From the NCBI GenBank assembly GCA_910587035.1, contig CAJUMQ010000004.1, forward strand, positions 1 to 64,000: a stretch of 64,000 nt of DNA, in the 5' to 3' direction. How positions within the stretch are numbered: the first letter of the stretch is position 1; the number at the start of each line of letters is the position of its first letter. This document shows positions 24,648 to 32,533 of this stretch, piece by piece. Below the pieces are notes generated by a model. That model was not told the origin of the DNA. It worked only from the letters and a program-made list of their open reading frames with translations, and did no database searches. The position numbers were made by a program, and so were the translations under genes. Source of the DNA: an uncultured Desulfovibrio sp. Lineage in GTDB: Bacteria; Desulfobacterota; Desulfovibrionia; Desulfovibrionales; Desulfovibrionaceae.

Positions 24648-24734
24648 TGCAGATTAATCATACCCAACTACAGAATAACCCGCAATATATGACTTTTCCT
24701 TAATCCGGCGCCACAGGGCGCCATGGAGTGCGCA

Positions 24735-25085
24735 ATGGCTTTTTATGACGCGGTGCTTCATCTGGACAGTGGCGAGGAGTCCATGGCCGGCCTTGTGCTG
24801 CGCAATGCCGCAAACTATCTCAATGGGCTGCCAGATGAAAAATTTCAGCTGGATATTGTGGCCAATGGCGGGGGCGTGCTGCATTTCTCCCGGCCAAATC
24901 CGCAAATGCGGCAAACTGTGGAGGAGCTCATGGCAAGGGGCGTGCGTGTTAAACTCTGCGCCAATGCCCTGCGGGAGCACTCCATCCCGCCGGAGAATGT
25001 CTGGCCTGGCTGCCAGATTGTGCCGGCCGGCCTGGTGGAGGTGGTGCGCCTGCAAAGGGATGGCTTTGCCTATATCAAACCCTGA
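24735..25085 (+). CDS. DsrE/YchN-like small sulfur-relay-fold protein
   Basis: 116 residues with the DsrE-like fold pattern: MAFYDAVLHLDSG, GLVLRNAANYLNGLPDEKFQLDIVANGGGV, MARGVRVKLCANALREHSI with a conserved-position Cys at about 76, and a terminal aromatic region. Many members of this family carry a reactive Cys for persulfide transfer and form trimers; which partner is used here is unknown. GGAG lies 6 bp before ATG 24735, which is preferred to the in-frame ATG 12 bp upstream. It is 5 bp before an MFS gene and divergent from tamA. Confidence 0.75.
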   Translation: MAFYDAVLHLDSGEESMAGLVLRNAANYLNGLPDEKFQLDIVANGGGVLHFSRPNPQMRQTVEELMARGVRVKLCANALREHSIPPENVWPGCQIVPAGLVEVVRLQRDGFAYIKP

Positions 25086-25090
25086 AAACC

Positions 25091-26482
25091 ATGCAGGTTG
25101 AGAGGGAACACTACCCGCTGCTTCTGGCCATAAGCGCCTCCCTGTTCTGCACGCCCCTGATGGTGGCGGGCATCAATGCCGTCTTGCCGGAACTGGCCAG
25201 GGGCATAGGCGCCGGCGCCACAGAGCTGAGCCTCATTGGCACGCTATATTCCCTGGGTCTGGCCATTTTCCAGCTGGCAAGCGGCAGTCTGGGCGACATT
25301 TTCGGCCACAGGCGGCTTTTTCTGGCCGGCGCCATATTGTTTGGAATCTCCGGGGCCGTGCTGGGCTTTCTGCATTCCATACCGGTGTTTTTGCTGCTGC
25401 GTCTGGCCCAGGGCATAGGCGGCGCCATGCTCAGCGCCAGCGGCCTGGCGCTCATAGCGGCCTGCGCCCCGCCGGAAAAAAGGCCCATCTATCTTGGCAT
25501 CAGCGGCGGCGCGGTCTATGCGGGCATTGCCTGCGGGCCGCCCATAGCCGGTCTGGTGACAGGCCTCCTGGGCTGGCGCTGGCTGTTCTGGGGCAGCGCC
25601 CTGGGCATAGCCTGCGTTTTCATGCTGATGAAATATTCGGTGGCCCAGGACTGGCGCCCTTCTGCGCGACAAAAATTTGACTGGCAGGGCTGCCTGCTAT
25701 ACAGCGTGGCCATGATTGGCCTCACCGCCGGCGCGCCGGTCATGGCCGAAAACGCCCTGGCCGGATGGAGCTGCCTGGCCGTCTGCCTGGTTTTTCTGAT
25801 CATCTTCTGCATCCGCGAGCTTGGCTGCCGTTTTCCCATGCTCAACCTGAAGCTGCTGGCCAGAAACCGCGTCCTCTCCCTCTCCTCCCTTACGGCCTTT
25901 GTCAACTACGCCTCCTTTTTCGGCCTTACCTTCTATTTTGGCATATATGTGCAGGTGGGCAAGGGTCTGAGCGTGGAGATGACAGGCCTTGTGCTGGCCC
26001 TCCAGCCCCTGACGCAGGCATTGACAACACCCCTGGCATCCAGGCTCTGCCTGGCCTGGTCCGCAGGAGCCATCAGCTCCCTGGGCGCGGCCCTGTGCGG
26101 AGCCGGTCTCATTGCCGGCGCCTTTCTCAACATCGACACCCCCCTGTGGGTGATGTTTCTGGCACAGGCTTTGCTAGGCTCAGGCATGAGTTTCTTTGCC
26201 CTGGGCAATACAGCCATAATAATCGAGAGCGCGGGCAAAAAACATATTGGCCAGGCCTCCGCCCTGACAGGCGCGGTGCGCACCTCCGGCCAGCTGTGCA
26301 GCATGGTTGTCATAACCCTCACCCTGAGCCTCTTTCTCGGCAATCAGCCCGTGAGCCTTGCGGTGATGGACGGATTCATCACCAGCATGCATCTCAACCT
26401 GGCGATTTTTGGCGTTCTCAACCTGGCGGCAGTGTTCACGTCCCTCACCCGCAACCGTGTTGTCAAAAAAATAAGACAATAA
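25091..26482 (+). CDS. MFS drug/metabolite efflux transporter (DHA2, EmrB/QacA-like)
   Basis: 463 residues with about 14 membrane segments. Near the N-terminus is the fold signature LYSLGLAIFQLASGSLGDIFGHRRLFLAG (motif A, GxLaDrxGrkxxl) and later LLRLAQGIGGAMLSASGLAL (motif B) and GGAVYAGIACGPPIAGLVTGLLGWRWLFW (motif C, antiporter type). These are typical of proton-driven multidrug exporters of the DHA2 group. The substrate is not predictable. It follows the DsrE-like gene after 5 bp. Confidence 0.85.
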   Translation: MQVEREHYPLLLAISASLFCTPLMVAGINAVLPELARGIGAGATELSLIGTLYSLGLAIFQLASGSLGDIFGHRRLFLAGAILFGISGAVLGFLHSIPVFLLLRLAQGIGGAMLSASGLALIAACAPPEKRPIYLGISGGAVYAGIACGPPIAGLVTGLLGWRWLFWGSALGIACVFMLMKYSVAQDWRPSARQKFDWQGCLLYSVAMIGLTAGAPVMAENALAGWSCLAVCLVFLIIFCIRELGCRFPMLNLKLLARNRVLSLSSLTAFVNYASFFGLTFYFGIYVQVGKGLSVEMTGLVLALQPLTQALTTPLASRLCLAWSAGAISSLGAALCGAGLIAGAFLNIDTPLWVMFLAQALLGSGMSFFALGNTAIIIESAGKKHIGQASALTGAVRTSGQLCSMVVITLTLSLFLGNQPVSLAVMDGFITSMHLNLAIFGVLNLAAVFTSLTRNRVVKKIRQ

Positions 26483-26537
26483 TTACAGCATATTAATAAT
26501 TTTTTTGTATTTTACTGCTTAAATGGTAAAAAAAGTC

Positions 26538-26564
26538 TAAAGTTTAACCAGCCATTGCCGTTGA
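26538..26564 (+). promoter_or_regulatory. Sigma-28 (FliA) promoter for the flgM operon
   Basis: TAAAGTTT at 26538-26545, an 11-bp spacer, and GCCGTTGA at 26557-26564. The full FliA consensus is TAAAGTTT-N11-GCCGATAA, so the -35 is perfect and the -10 matches 6 of 8 bases. It is about 30 bp before the unknown gene that precedes flgM. This would make the anti-sigma factor part of its own regulon. Confidence 0.8.
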
Positions 26565-26595
26565 GAATGGCAAGGACGGTGAGGTCGTGCCAGAT

Positions 26596-27048
26596 ATGCA
26601 GAAACCGGAAACACAATCCGCGCAGATGCGCATCATGCTCAAGAGCTACGAGCAGCAGTTGCTGGCAGCTCGCCGCCTGGCCCGTTTTCGGGTGAAAAAG
26701 CGCCTGGCAGAAGGCCTGCCGCCGGAGGATCAGGATCCATCCTACAATCGCGCCCAGTTTGTGCAGAAGGTGGCACATGAGCTGTATGACCGGCTGGTCT
26801 ATACTGGCAGCGAAAACCCGGTGGTGGAAAAGATCAAGGCCGAGCTGGGCAAAAGACTGAATCTGGAAGTGGAGTTCACCTATCCCCCGGGCGGCACATT
26901 GTGCATAGCCGTGCGCGAGGATGGCGAGCTCAGGCCCCTCAATGCCGAGGAGCAGCGGGAATACAGGGATGTGTTGCGTGGCATAACCACAAGCCAGGTC
27001 AACAGGACCATGCTCAAGGAACCGCCGCATAATGGCATTTGCTGTTGA
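26596..27048 (+). CDS. Unknown protein, first gene of the flgM transcript
   Basis: About 150 residues, soluble, with an N-terminal basic helix (LKSYEQQLLAARRLARFRVKKRL), a helical middle (NRAQFVQKVAHELYDRL) and a beta-like region (LNLEVEFTYPPGGTLCIAVRED). It ends with two adjacent Cys residues. I do not recognise the family. It may start at GTG 26587 or ATG 26596; weak purine-rich sites precede both. It lies between a sigma-28 promoter and flgM, 38 bp before the latter, so a role in flagellar assembly or its control is inferred from position only; a FlgN-like or export-chaperone role is one possibility. Confidence 0.6.
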   Translation: MQKPETQSAQMRIMLKSYEQQLLAARRLARFRVKKRLAEGLPPEDQDPSYNRAQFVQKVAHELYDRLVYTGSENPVVEKIKAELGKRLNLEVEFTYPPGGTLCIAVREDGELRPLNAEEQREYRDVLRGITTSQVNRTMLKEPPHNGICC

Positions 27049-27086
27049 ATGGTAATGGCCTGCAAGGCGGGTCAGGAGAGAACGTA

Positions 27087-27389
27087 ATGGAAATCTGCAA
27101 TACTTCGCCAAATATTTTTGACGCGGCGGCCAGGGGCCCGGTGACCATGCTTGATGAAAAGGCCGGGCAGGCTGCCCAGGCCACTGGGGCCGAGGCCGAC
27201 AGGATCAGCGTGTCCCACGATGCCCTGCTGCTGACAGAGGCCCTCAGAACAGCCCAGTCCGCCCCGGATGTGCGGGAGGACAAAATAGCAGCCATACGCA
27301 GCAGGATTGCCAATGGCACCTATAATATTGACGCCAGGCTCATTGCCGGCAACATTGTGAAAGAGGATCCCGGCCTCTTCATTCGCTAG
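27087..27389 (+). CDS. flgM: Anti-sigma-28 factor FlgM
   Basis: 100 residues, the usual FlgM size. The C-terminal half has DRISVSHDALLL, VREDKIAAIRSRIANGTYNIDARLIAGNIVKED, the conserved sigma-28-binding segment ('rv..ir..i..G.Y.vd...iA.kl'). The N-terminus is flexible, as expected of a protein exported through the hook-basal body. AGGAG lies 8 bp before ATG 27087, which is why I reject the longer frame from 27039. A strong terminator follows. FlgM holds FliA inactive until hook completion, which ties in with the sigma-28 promoters seen at 6775 and 26538. Confidence 0.9.
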   Translation: MEICNTSPNIFDAAARGPVTMLDEKAGQAAQATGAEADRISVSHDALLLTEALRTAQSAPDVREDKIAAIRSRIANGTYNIDARLIAGNIVKEDPGLFIR

Positions 27390-27420
27390 ACAGCCACCTT
27401 TTTTCTGTATGCTGTCATCT

Positions 27421-27446
27421 GGCCAGCCTGCAGGCTGGCCTTTTTT
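27421..27446 (+). terminator. Rho-independent terminator of the flgM operon
   Basis: GGCCAGCC-TGCA-GGCTGGCC (27421-27440), a perfect 8-bp stem, is followed by TTTTTT (27441-27446). It lies 32 bp after the flgM stop. Confidence 0.92.
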
Positions 27447-27506
27447 GTGGATGCCGTCCGCTGGCATAATCTGATCATGCAGTATTGGCAGTCTGCCAAT
27501 GGTTTC

Positions 27507-27522
27507 TGGCATAAAATGTGCA
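27507..27522 (+). promoter_or_regulatory. Sigma-54 (RpoN) promoter candidate for the first flagellin
   Basis: TGGCATAAAATGTGCA has GG and GC separated by exactly 10 bases, as the -24/-12 RpoN consensus TGGCAC-N5-TTGCA requires; the -12 half (TGTGCA) is imperfect. The start codon is about 175 bp downstream, so the leader would be long. In the 306-bp gap between flgM and the flagellin I see this site, the flgM terminator and the ribosome-binding hairpin; no sigma-28 site is evident. Confidence 0.5.
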
Positions 27523-27680
27523 TCGTTATTTGCAATTTTTATTAACAGGGCAAATTTTTCCTGTTTTGCTCCGTTCAGGCCCCAGGGTCTGGCAACAGAT
27601 GTTTAGCATAAATACACCTCAATCCGCCATGCTTACCGGAAATGGACCCAGGGGGCCGCACAAATCCGCCAGGCGATTGA

Positions 27681-27698
27681 CATGTGGAGGACCACGTG
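27681..27698 (+). promoter_or_regulatory. GGA-loop hairpin over the first flagellin's ribosome-binding site (CsrA-type)
   Basis: CATGTGG (27681-27687) can pair with CCACGTG (27692-27698; one G-U pair) around the loop AGGA. The stem includes the GTG start codon and the loop and stem contain the GGAGG Shine-Dalgarno. A GGA in a hairpin loop at the ribosome-binding site is the standard CsrA recognition pattern. Confidence 0.55.
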
Positions 27699-29231
27699 AG
27701 CATTTCAATTAATCACAACCTGCTGGCCGCCAATGTGGCCAACAACCTGAACGACCATTATTCGCGGCTGGCCGTCTCCACCCAGAGGCTGTCATCCGGC
27801 CTGCGGGTCAATGGCGCCGCGGATGACGCAGCCGGGCTGGCCATCCGGGAGCTGCAGCGCTCCGAGATCGCAGCCCTGCATCAGGGCGTGCGCAATGCCA
27901 ATGACGCCATCTCGATGATCCAGACCTTTGACGGGGCCCTGGGCGTCATCGATGAGAAGCTCATCCGCATGAAGGAGCTGGCCGAACAGGCCGCCACAGG
28001 CACCTATGACTCAACCCAGCGCCTGATGATCGATTCCGAGTTTCAGGCCATGGGCGAGGAGATCAACCGCATTGCCCGCGCCACGGATTTTAACGGCATC
28101 AAGCTCATCAATGGCGAGTTTGAGGTGCCACCCACAGAGATTACGGGGCCGGATGGCAAGACCTACGATGTCTCCCTCAATGGCAGCTTTGTGGATGCCT
28201 GGAATTCCGCCGATGCCACACAAAATGGCGACTGGGATTTATCGGGCATTACCAATCCGGGCGCTCTCGTCGGCAACCATAATATTACCATCACAAATAA
28301 TAATATTATGCAGATTGATGGTAATTTTTTGTTGGTGGATGCACCCAATTTACCCAACAATATTCCCGTGGGCACACAAATAAATATAGTTTCACGCGGA
28401 CCTATGGATTTTGGTAACGGGCCCGAGAGCGTCTTCACGATTAATGGCAATACTGTAATTGCACAGAATAACAATACCACCCTTACATGGCAGGACAACA
28501 GTGTTAATCCACCCATAACTTTTAATGCTTCTCTTACAGACAAAAACGGTAATCCGCTTGATTTTACCGCAGTTGCTGCAGGAAGCACCGCCAGCTGGAC
28601 TGCCCAGGCTGGCCACTCTTTCACGGCCAGCGAAGGCACCGTGACCCCAACAATGAACGGCGACACATTGACACTGGAGCTGGATCTTGGCAACGGGAAC
28701 AAAATCACCCAGAGCTGGGATGTGACCAATGGCGAGGATCGGGCGCTTTCAAGTGTTTCCATCAACCTGAATATTGTTGATACAACCCAGAAACAGGATG
28801 ATGATTCCGACGACAAGATCCCCGACAATGTGGTGAAAATCCATTTTGGCCCTGGCAATGATTCCGCCGAGGACTACTACTACATCAACAAGCATGACGC
28901 CACGCTGAAGGGGCTTGGCCTTGAGGGTGTGAAAATCCAGACCCAGGATCAGGCTCAGGATGCTCTTGTCTCTGTCAACAATGCCATAGTGGCCAAGGAC
29001 AAGATCCGGGCCGAGTATGGAGCGGACCAGAACAGGCTGGAAAACACCCAGTCCGCCCTGCTTATCCAGGCGGAAAACATCCAGGCCTCGGAATCCCGCA
29101 TATCCGATGCGGACATAGCCCAGGAGATGACCACCTTTGTGCGCAACCAGGTGCTGACCCAGTCCGCCATTGCCATGCTGGCCCAGGCCAACTCCGTGCC
29201 CAATATGGTAATGAGGCTAATCGGGGCGTAA
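27696..29231 (+). CDS. Flagellin (first copy)
   Basis: Filament protein of 511 residues. The N-terminal D0/D1 region (SINHNLLAANVANNL, TQRLSSGLRVNGAADDAAGLAIRE) and C-terminal D1/D0 region (ENIQASESRISDADIAQEM, LAQANSVPNMVMRLIGA) are classic FliC. The middle (about 145-395) is a variable, Asn/Thr-rich, beta-type insert that includes a rather A+T-rich stretch at about 28260-28560. The start is GTG 27696, with GGAGG 5 bp upstream; the open frame itself extends to a GTG at 27684 but lacks a site. A second flagellin follows at 29970 with nearly the same D0/D1 but an unrelated middle. Confidence 0.95.
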   Translation: MSISINHNLLAANVANNLNDHYSRLAVSTQRLSSGLRVNGAADDAAGLAIRELQRSEIAALHQGVRNANDAISMIQTFDGALGVIDEKLIRMKELAEQAATGTYDSTQRLMIDSEFQAMGEEINRIARATDFNGIKLINGEFEVPPTEITGPDGKTYDVSLNGSFVDAWNSADATQNGDWDLSGITNPGALVGNHNITITNNNIMQIDGNFLLVDAPNLPNNIPVGTQINIVSRGPMDFGNGPESVFTINGNTVIAQNNNTTLTWQDNSVNPPITFNASLTDKNGNPLDFTAVAAGSTASWTAQAGHSFTASEGTVTPTMNGDTLTLELDLGNGNKITQSWDVTNGEDRALSSVSINLNIVDTTQKQDDDSDDKIPDNVVKIHFGPGNDSAEDYYYINKHDATLKGLGLEGVKIQTQDQAQDALVSVNNAIVAKDKIRAEYGADQNRLENTQSALLIQAENIQASESRISDADIAQEMTTFVRNQVLTQSAIAMLAQANSVPNMVMRLIGA

Positions 29232-29233
29232 AC

Positions 29234-29662
29234 ATGGCCACCATCACGCCATTCCGCAAATACGCGCTGCAAAATGCCGCAAGCGTGCCGGAGCAGGAGC
29301 CTGAGGACATCAGGCTGTTCAGAAAGATTGCTGAAAGCGAGGATATCCGCATCCTGCTGGGCAATTTTTTCCTCAAGCTGGCCGCCTCGGAATCCTCCCG
29401 CGTGGATACCCCCCATGCCGATCTGCTGGACCGGATGCTGGCTGGGCGGGATATCTCCTGCACAGAGCAGCTGCGTATTCTGGTGAAAAATCTCGATATG
29501 CTGCGCATCTACGATATTGGCACAGAGATGCGCAAAAACCGGCTGAAAATGCTAAAGGAGACAAATCATGGTCTTGGCCCGCGTTTTACCGATGATTTTG
29601 CGGTAAAATGCAAGGACAATCCCGTCCAGACAGGATTGCGGACAAAAACTGAAAATTCCTGA
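29234..29662 (+). CDS. Unknown protein encoded between the two flagellins
   Basis: 142 residues, soluble, largely alpha-helical (EDIRLFRKIAESEDIRILLGNFFLKLAASES; LRILVKNLDMLRIYDIGTEMRKNRLKML). No family recognised. The ATG lies 2 bp after the flagellin stop, without a clear ribosome-binding site of its own, so it is probably translated by coupling and made together with the flagellin. A flagellin chaperone or filament-related role (FliS- or FlaG-like in position, not in sequence) is inference from location only. The last 40 residues are basic and look less conserved; an earlier end by read error cannot be excluded. Confidence 0.6.
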   Translation: MATITPFRKYALQNAASVPEQEPEDIRLFRKIAESEDIRILLGNFFLKLAASESSRVDTPHADLLDRMLAGRDISCTEQLRILVKNLDMLRIYDIGTEMRKNRLKMLKETNHGLGPRFTDDFAVKCKDNPVQTGLRTKTENS

Positions 29663-29807
29663 CAGCTCCCGGAGGTATCGCTTTCAGATTTTTGTTTTGT
29701 CACATGAGCCTGTTGCTCCTTCTCTCCCGGCCCTGACCGGGGGAAATTAACGGTCGCGCCCAATTAGTGCAGGGGCCCGGCCATATCCGCTCAATGGAGG
29801 TAAGGCA

Positions 29808-29930
29808 ATGAATTTTCAACCCCTTCTAAATCCGCCCCCGTGTAAAGAAAGTTGCTTTATTGCACACTTTTTGCTACACACACACACATTCGCAACGCCA
29901 TGGGCCGCCCACGGCGCCGCTCGAGTTTAA
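29808..29930 (+). CDS. Possible 40-residue small ORF ahead of the second flagellin
   Basis: ATG 29808 has GGAGG 7 bp upstream and reads 40 codons to TAA 29928. The product is hydrophobic in the middle (SCFIAHFLLH) with two Cys and no similarity known to me. It is the only coding candidate in the 307-bp gap 29663-29969, which otherwise holds only the GGA-loop hairpin near its end. It might be a leader peptide or chance. Confidence 0.3.
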   Translation: MNFQPLLNPPPCKESCFIAHFLLHTHTFATPWAAHGAARV

Positions 29931-29953
29931 TACCCCGCCACCACGGTTTTTAA

Positions 29954-29966
29954 ACCCTGGAGGGGT
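29954..29966 (+). promoter_or_regulatory. GGA-loop hairpin over the second flagellin's ribosome-binding site (CsrA-type)
   Basis: ACCC (29954-29957) pairs with GGGT (29963-29966) around TGGAG, placing GGA in the loop and masking the GGAGGGG Shine-Dalgarno 4-8 bp before ATG 29970. The same arrangement occurs before the first flagellin, which makes chance less likely. Confidence 0.55.
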
Positions 29967-29969
29967 AAA

Positions 29970-31574
29970 ATGAGCATCAATACCAATCTGGCCGCCATCT
30001 CCGTGGCCAGAACTCTCAAAAGCAATTATTCGCGCCTGGAGGAATCCACCAGGCGGCTTTCAACCGGCCTGCGCGTAAACTCCGCCGATGATGACGCTGC
30101 CGGGCTGGCCATCCGCGAGCTGATGCGCTCGGACATCTCCGCCCTGCGCCAGGGCATGCGCAATGCCAATGACGGCATCTCCATGCTGCAGGTGGCGGAC
30201 GGCGCCCTGGGCATCATTGACGAGAAGCTCATCCGCATGAAGGAGCTGGCCGAACAGGCTGCCACAGGCACCTATGACTCCACACAGCGCATGATGATCG
30301 ACTCCGAGTTTCAGGCCATGGGAGAGGAAATAGACCGCATTGCCCGCGCCACGGACTTCAATGGCATCAAGCTGCTGGATGGCTCGCTGTCCGGCACCCA
30401 TGATGGCTCGGGCATCGCGTCAAGGGGAATGCTGAAAATCCACTTCGGCACCCTGAACGACAGCGCCGAGGACTACTATTATGTGGACATTGATGATTGC
30501 ACCACAGCTGGCCTTGGCCTGAGGGAGCGCCTGCCCTTTCCTGACGCTCCATCTTCGGTGTCCTGGATTAATGAGGCCAAAATAGACTATGTCGGGCGGC
30601 ATATAATTCTCGATATCCAGGATGGAATCGCCGGGGAGGGCACGTCGGCTTTCATGCAGGGTCTGGATTTCTACCAGCTGCCTGTTGGCCTGGAAAACAT
30701 CACCATAACTTCCAATGGCTCCAAGGCCAGGCCTTTCCACAAGCCGCATGTCAGCCTTTTCCTGTCCAGTGGCCAGCAGCTTACAGGCGTGCGTAACAGC
30801 GCCACTGTAACCGCCAACAGATGGGATGCCATCATTGACTCCGCCGGAAATACCAAATCCGAGTCAATCTACGCATGGTGGAACAATCATTCCGGCACAG
30901 ATGTTATTGAAGAGGGCAAGAAGCAGGGAGTATTCGACCAGAATGCCCGCTACATCAAGTTTGTGGATTTGGAAAAGACGCAGAACACTCCTGGCTTTTC
31001 AACCACCTTTGGCGGCTTTAAACTTACTTCTGTGACGGGAATCAATGAAATCGGTTCCAATGTGGCCAATTACCAGGGCACCATGACCGATGAGATCTAT
31101 GAACTGGACACCATCACTTCCGATCTGGTCTTTTTCATTGGCGGCCATGATAATCCCACAGGGGGCTGCAACCGTTACAGGCTGCGCATTGAGGCGGATA
31201 TTACCGATGAGTTCCTGAAAAAACTTAAAGGCTGGGCGGGAGATGGCGAGCTGGGAGAGCCAGGGGACATAATCCACATCGACACCCAGGAAAAGGCCCA
31301 GAACGCGCTTGTCACTGTGAATGAGGCCATAGTCAAAAAGGACAAGGTGCGCGCCCATATTGGCGCCCTGCAAAACAGGCTGGAAAACACGGTCACCAAT
31401 GTGACCAGCCAGTGCGAGAACCTTCAGGCCGCGGAATCGCGCATCTCCGATGCCGACATCGCCAGGGAGATGACGGATTTTGTGCGCTGCCAGATTCTCA
31501 GCCAGTCATCCGTGGCCATGCTGGGGCAGGCCAACAGCTTCCCGCGCATGATGATGACCCTCATTGGGGCCTGA
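29970..31574 (+). CDS. Flagellin (second copy)
   Basis: 534 residues. The N-terminal 135 residues (SINTNLAAISVARTL, STRRLSTGLRVNSADDDAAGLAIRELMRSD, RMKELAEQAATGTYDSTQR) are close to the first flagellin, as is the C-terminus (AAESRISDADIAREMTDFVR, LGQANSFPRMMMTLIGA). The central 300 residues differ fully from those of copy 1, so the filament surface would differ. Internal Cys residues (for example in TGGCNRYRLR, CQILSQSSV and the SQCENL stretch) are unusual for flagellins. A strong GGAGGGG ribosome-binding site lies 4 bp upstream. No clear sigma-28 or sigma-54 promoter was found directly before it. Confidence 0.95.
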   Translation: MSINTNLAAISVARTLKSNYSRLEESTRRLSTGLRVNSADDDAAGLAIRELMRSDISALRQGMRNANDGISMLQVADGALGIIDEKLIRMKELAEQAATGTYDSTQRMMIDSEFQAMGEEIDRIARATDFNGIKLLDGSLSGTHDGSGIASRGMLKIHFGTLNDSAEDYYYVDIDDCTTAGLGLRERLPFPDAPSSVSWINEAKIDYVGRHIILDIQDGIAGEGTSAFMQGLDFYQLPVGLENITITSNGSKARPFHKPHVSLFLSSGQQLTGVRNSATVTANRWDAIIDSAGNTKSESIYAWWNNHSGTDVIEEGKKQGVFDQNARYIKFVDLEKTQNTPGFSTTFGGFKLTSVTGINEIGSNVANYQGTMTDEIYELDTITSDLVFFIGGHDNPTGGCNRYRLRIEADITDEFLKKLKGWAGDGELGEPGDIIHIDTQEKAQNALVTVNEAIVKKDKVRAHIGALQNRLENTVTNVTSQCENLQAAESRISDADIAREMTDFVRCQILSQSSVAMLGQANSFPRMMMTLIGA

Positions 31575-31594
31575 CATGCGGGGATCCAGGTTTT

Positions 31595-31626
31595 GCGCCG
31601 CTCCCGCAGCAATGCGGGGGCGGCGC
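31595..31626 (+). terminator. Long G+C-rich hairpin after the second flagellin
   Basis: GCGCCGCTCCCGCA (31595-31608) pairs with TGCGGGGGCGGCGC (31613-31626) around GCAA, with one mismatch, 20 bp after the flagellin stop. There is no T-run. The remaining part of the 315-bp gap 31575-31889 shows only an A+T-rich stretch before the bacterioferritin gene with a TTGACA at about 31808, a plausible -35 for that gene; I see no gene in it. Confidence 0.55.
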
Positions 31627-31889
31627 TGCCTGTCATGGGATAATCTTGCCCTCAGCCAAATTCAGGTTGCATTTTTTGGGATCAATGCCAGTCGCAGATC
31701 CATGTTGACATGCAAAAAAACTTTGGCCCAAATAGGATGCCCCAGCCACATAAAGCGCCTCTCCCCCATGCATGGAGATATATGAGCATTTGCCATTCCT
31801 GCAACCTTGACAAACTTTTCACACTTAAATAAGTTTTTACAGGCGATTGTGTTTATAAATTCAAAAATATCCATCAGGGAGAGACAGCC

Positions 31890-32420
31890 ATGTCCTCAGA
31901 CAATAGAAAGAAAGTCATTGATGCCCTTAACAAGGCCCGTTCCATGGAACTGCAGGCAATCCACCAGTACATGATCCAGCACTATCTGCTGGACGGCATG
32001 GACTATGGCAAGCTCTGCGCCTACATGAAGCTCATCGCCATTGACGAAATGCGCCATGCGGAAAAATTTGCCGAGCGCATCGAGGCCCTTGGCGGCACGG
32101 CCACCTGCGACAATGCCGGCCCCATCGAACAGCCCCAGACCATCAAGCAGATCTATCCCTTTGATGTAAATATGGAGGAAAACACGATTTCCACATATGC
32201 GGAGCTGGCCGAAGTGTGCGACAAATGCGGCGATCATCCCAGCGCCGACCTGTTCCATGAGATCATCAAGGAAGAGGCCGTGCATCTTGGCTACTACCAG
32301 GACACCCAGAAGCATATCGACACCCTTGGCGACGCCTATCTTGCCCAGGTTGCCGGCACATCCAAGCACAGCGGCCCCATCAAGAGCTTTGTGAAAGTGA
32401 TGGAAAAGGAAGAATTCTAG
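31890..32420 (+). CDS. bfr: Bacterioferritin
   Basis: A 176-residue four-helix ferritin-like protein. It keeps the di-iron ligands: MELQAIHQYMIQH (Glu), IAIDEMRHAEKFAERI (Glu..Glu-x-x-His), EENTISTYAELA (Glu) and IIKEEAVHLGYYQ (Glu-x-x-His). It stores iron as a ferric core in a 24-mer and detoxifies iron and peroxide. A CDNAGPIEQPQT loop and a slightly long C-terminal tail are as in the Desulfovibrio protein, which binds an unusual coproporphyrin haem; haem use here is inference. GGGAGAG precedes the ATG. Confidence 0.92.
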   Translation: MSSDNRKKVIDALNKARSMELQAIHQYMIQHYLLDGMDYGKLCAYMKLIAIDEMRHAEKFAERIEALGGTATCDNAGPIEQPQTIKQIYPFDVNMEENTISTYAELAEVCDKCGDHPSADLFHEIIKEEAVHLGYYQDTQKHIDTLGDAYLAQVAGTSKHSGPIKSFVKVMEKEEF

Positions 32421-32459
32421 AATCCTGTCTTTTAAGACTGGCAGCCGGCATTCCGAACT

Positions 32460-32503
32460 GCCACAAAAAAGGGGACTCCAGCGGAATCCCCTTTTTTTGT
32501 GGC
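32460..32503. terminator. Bidirectional terminator between bfr and flgE
   Basis: GCCACAAAAAAGGGGA (32460-32475) pairs with TCCCCTTTTTTTGTGGC at the other side of an 11-base loop. The A-run and T-run flanks act as a U-tract on either strand, serving the convergent bfr (+) and flgE (-). Confidence 0.9.
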
Positions 32504-32533
32504 TGCCGCATGATTTGCGGCGCAACATCAAGA

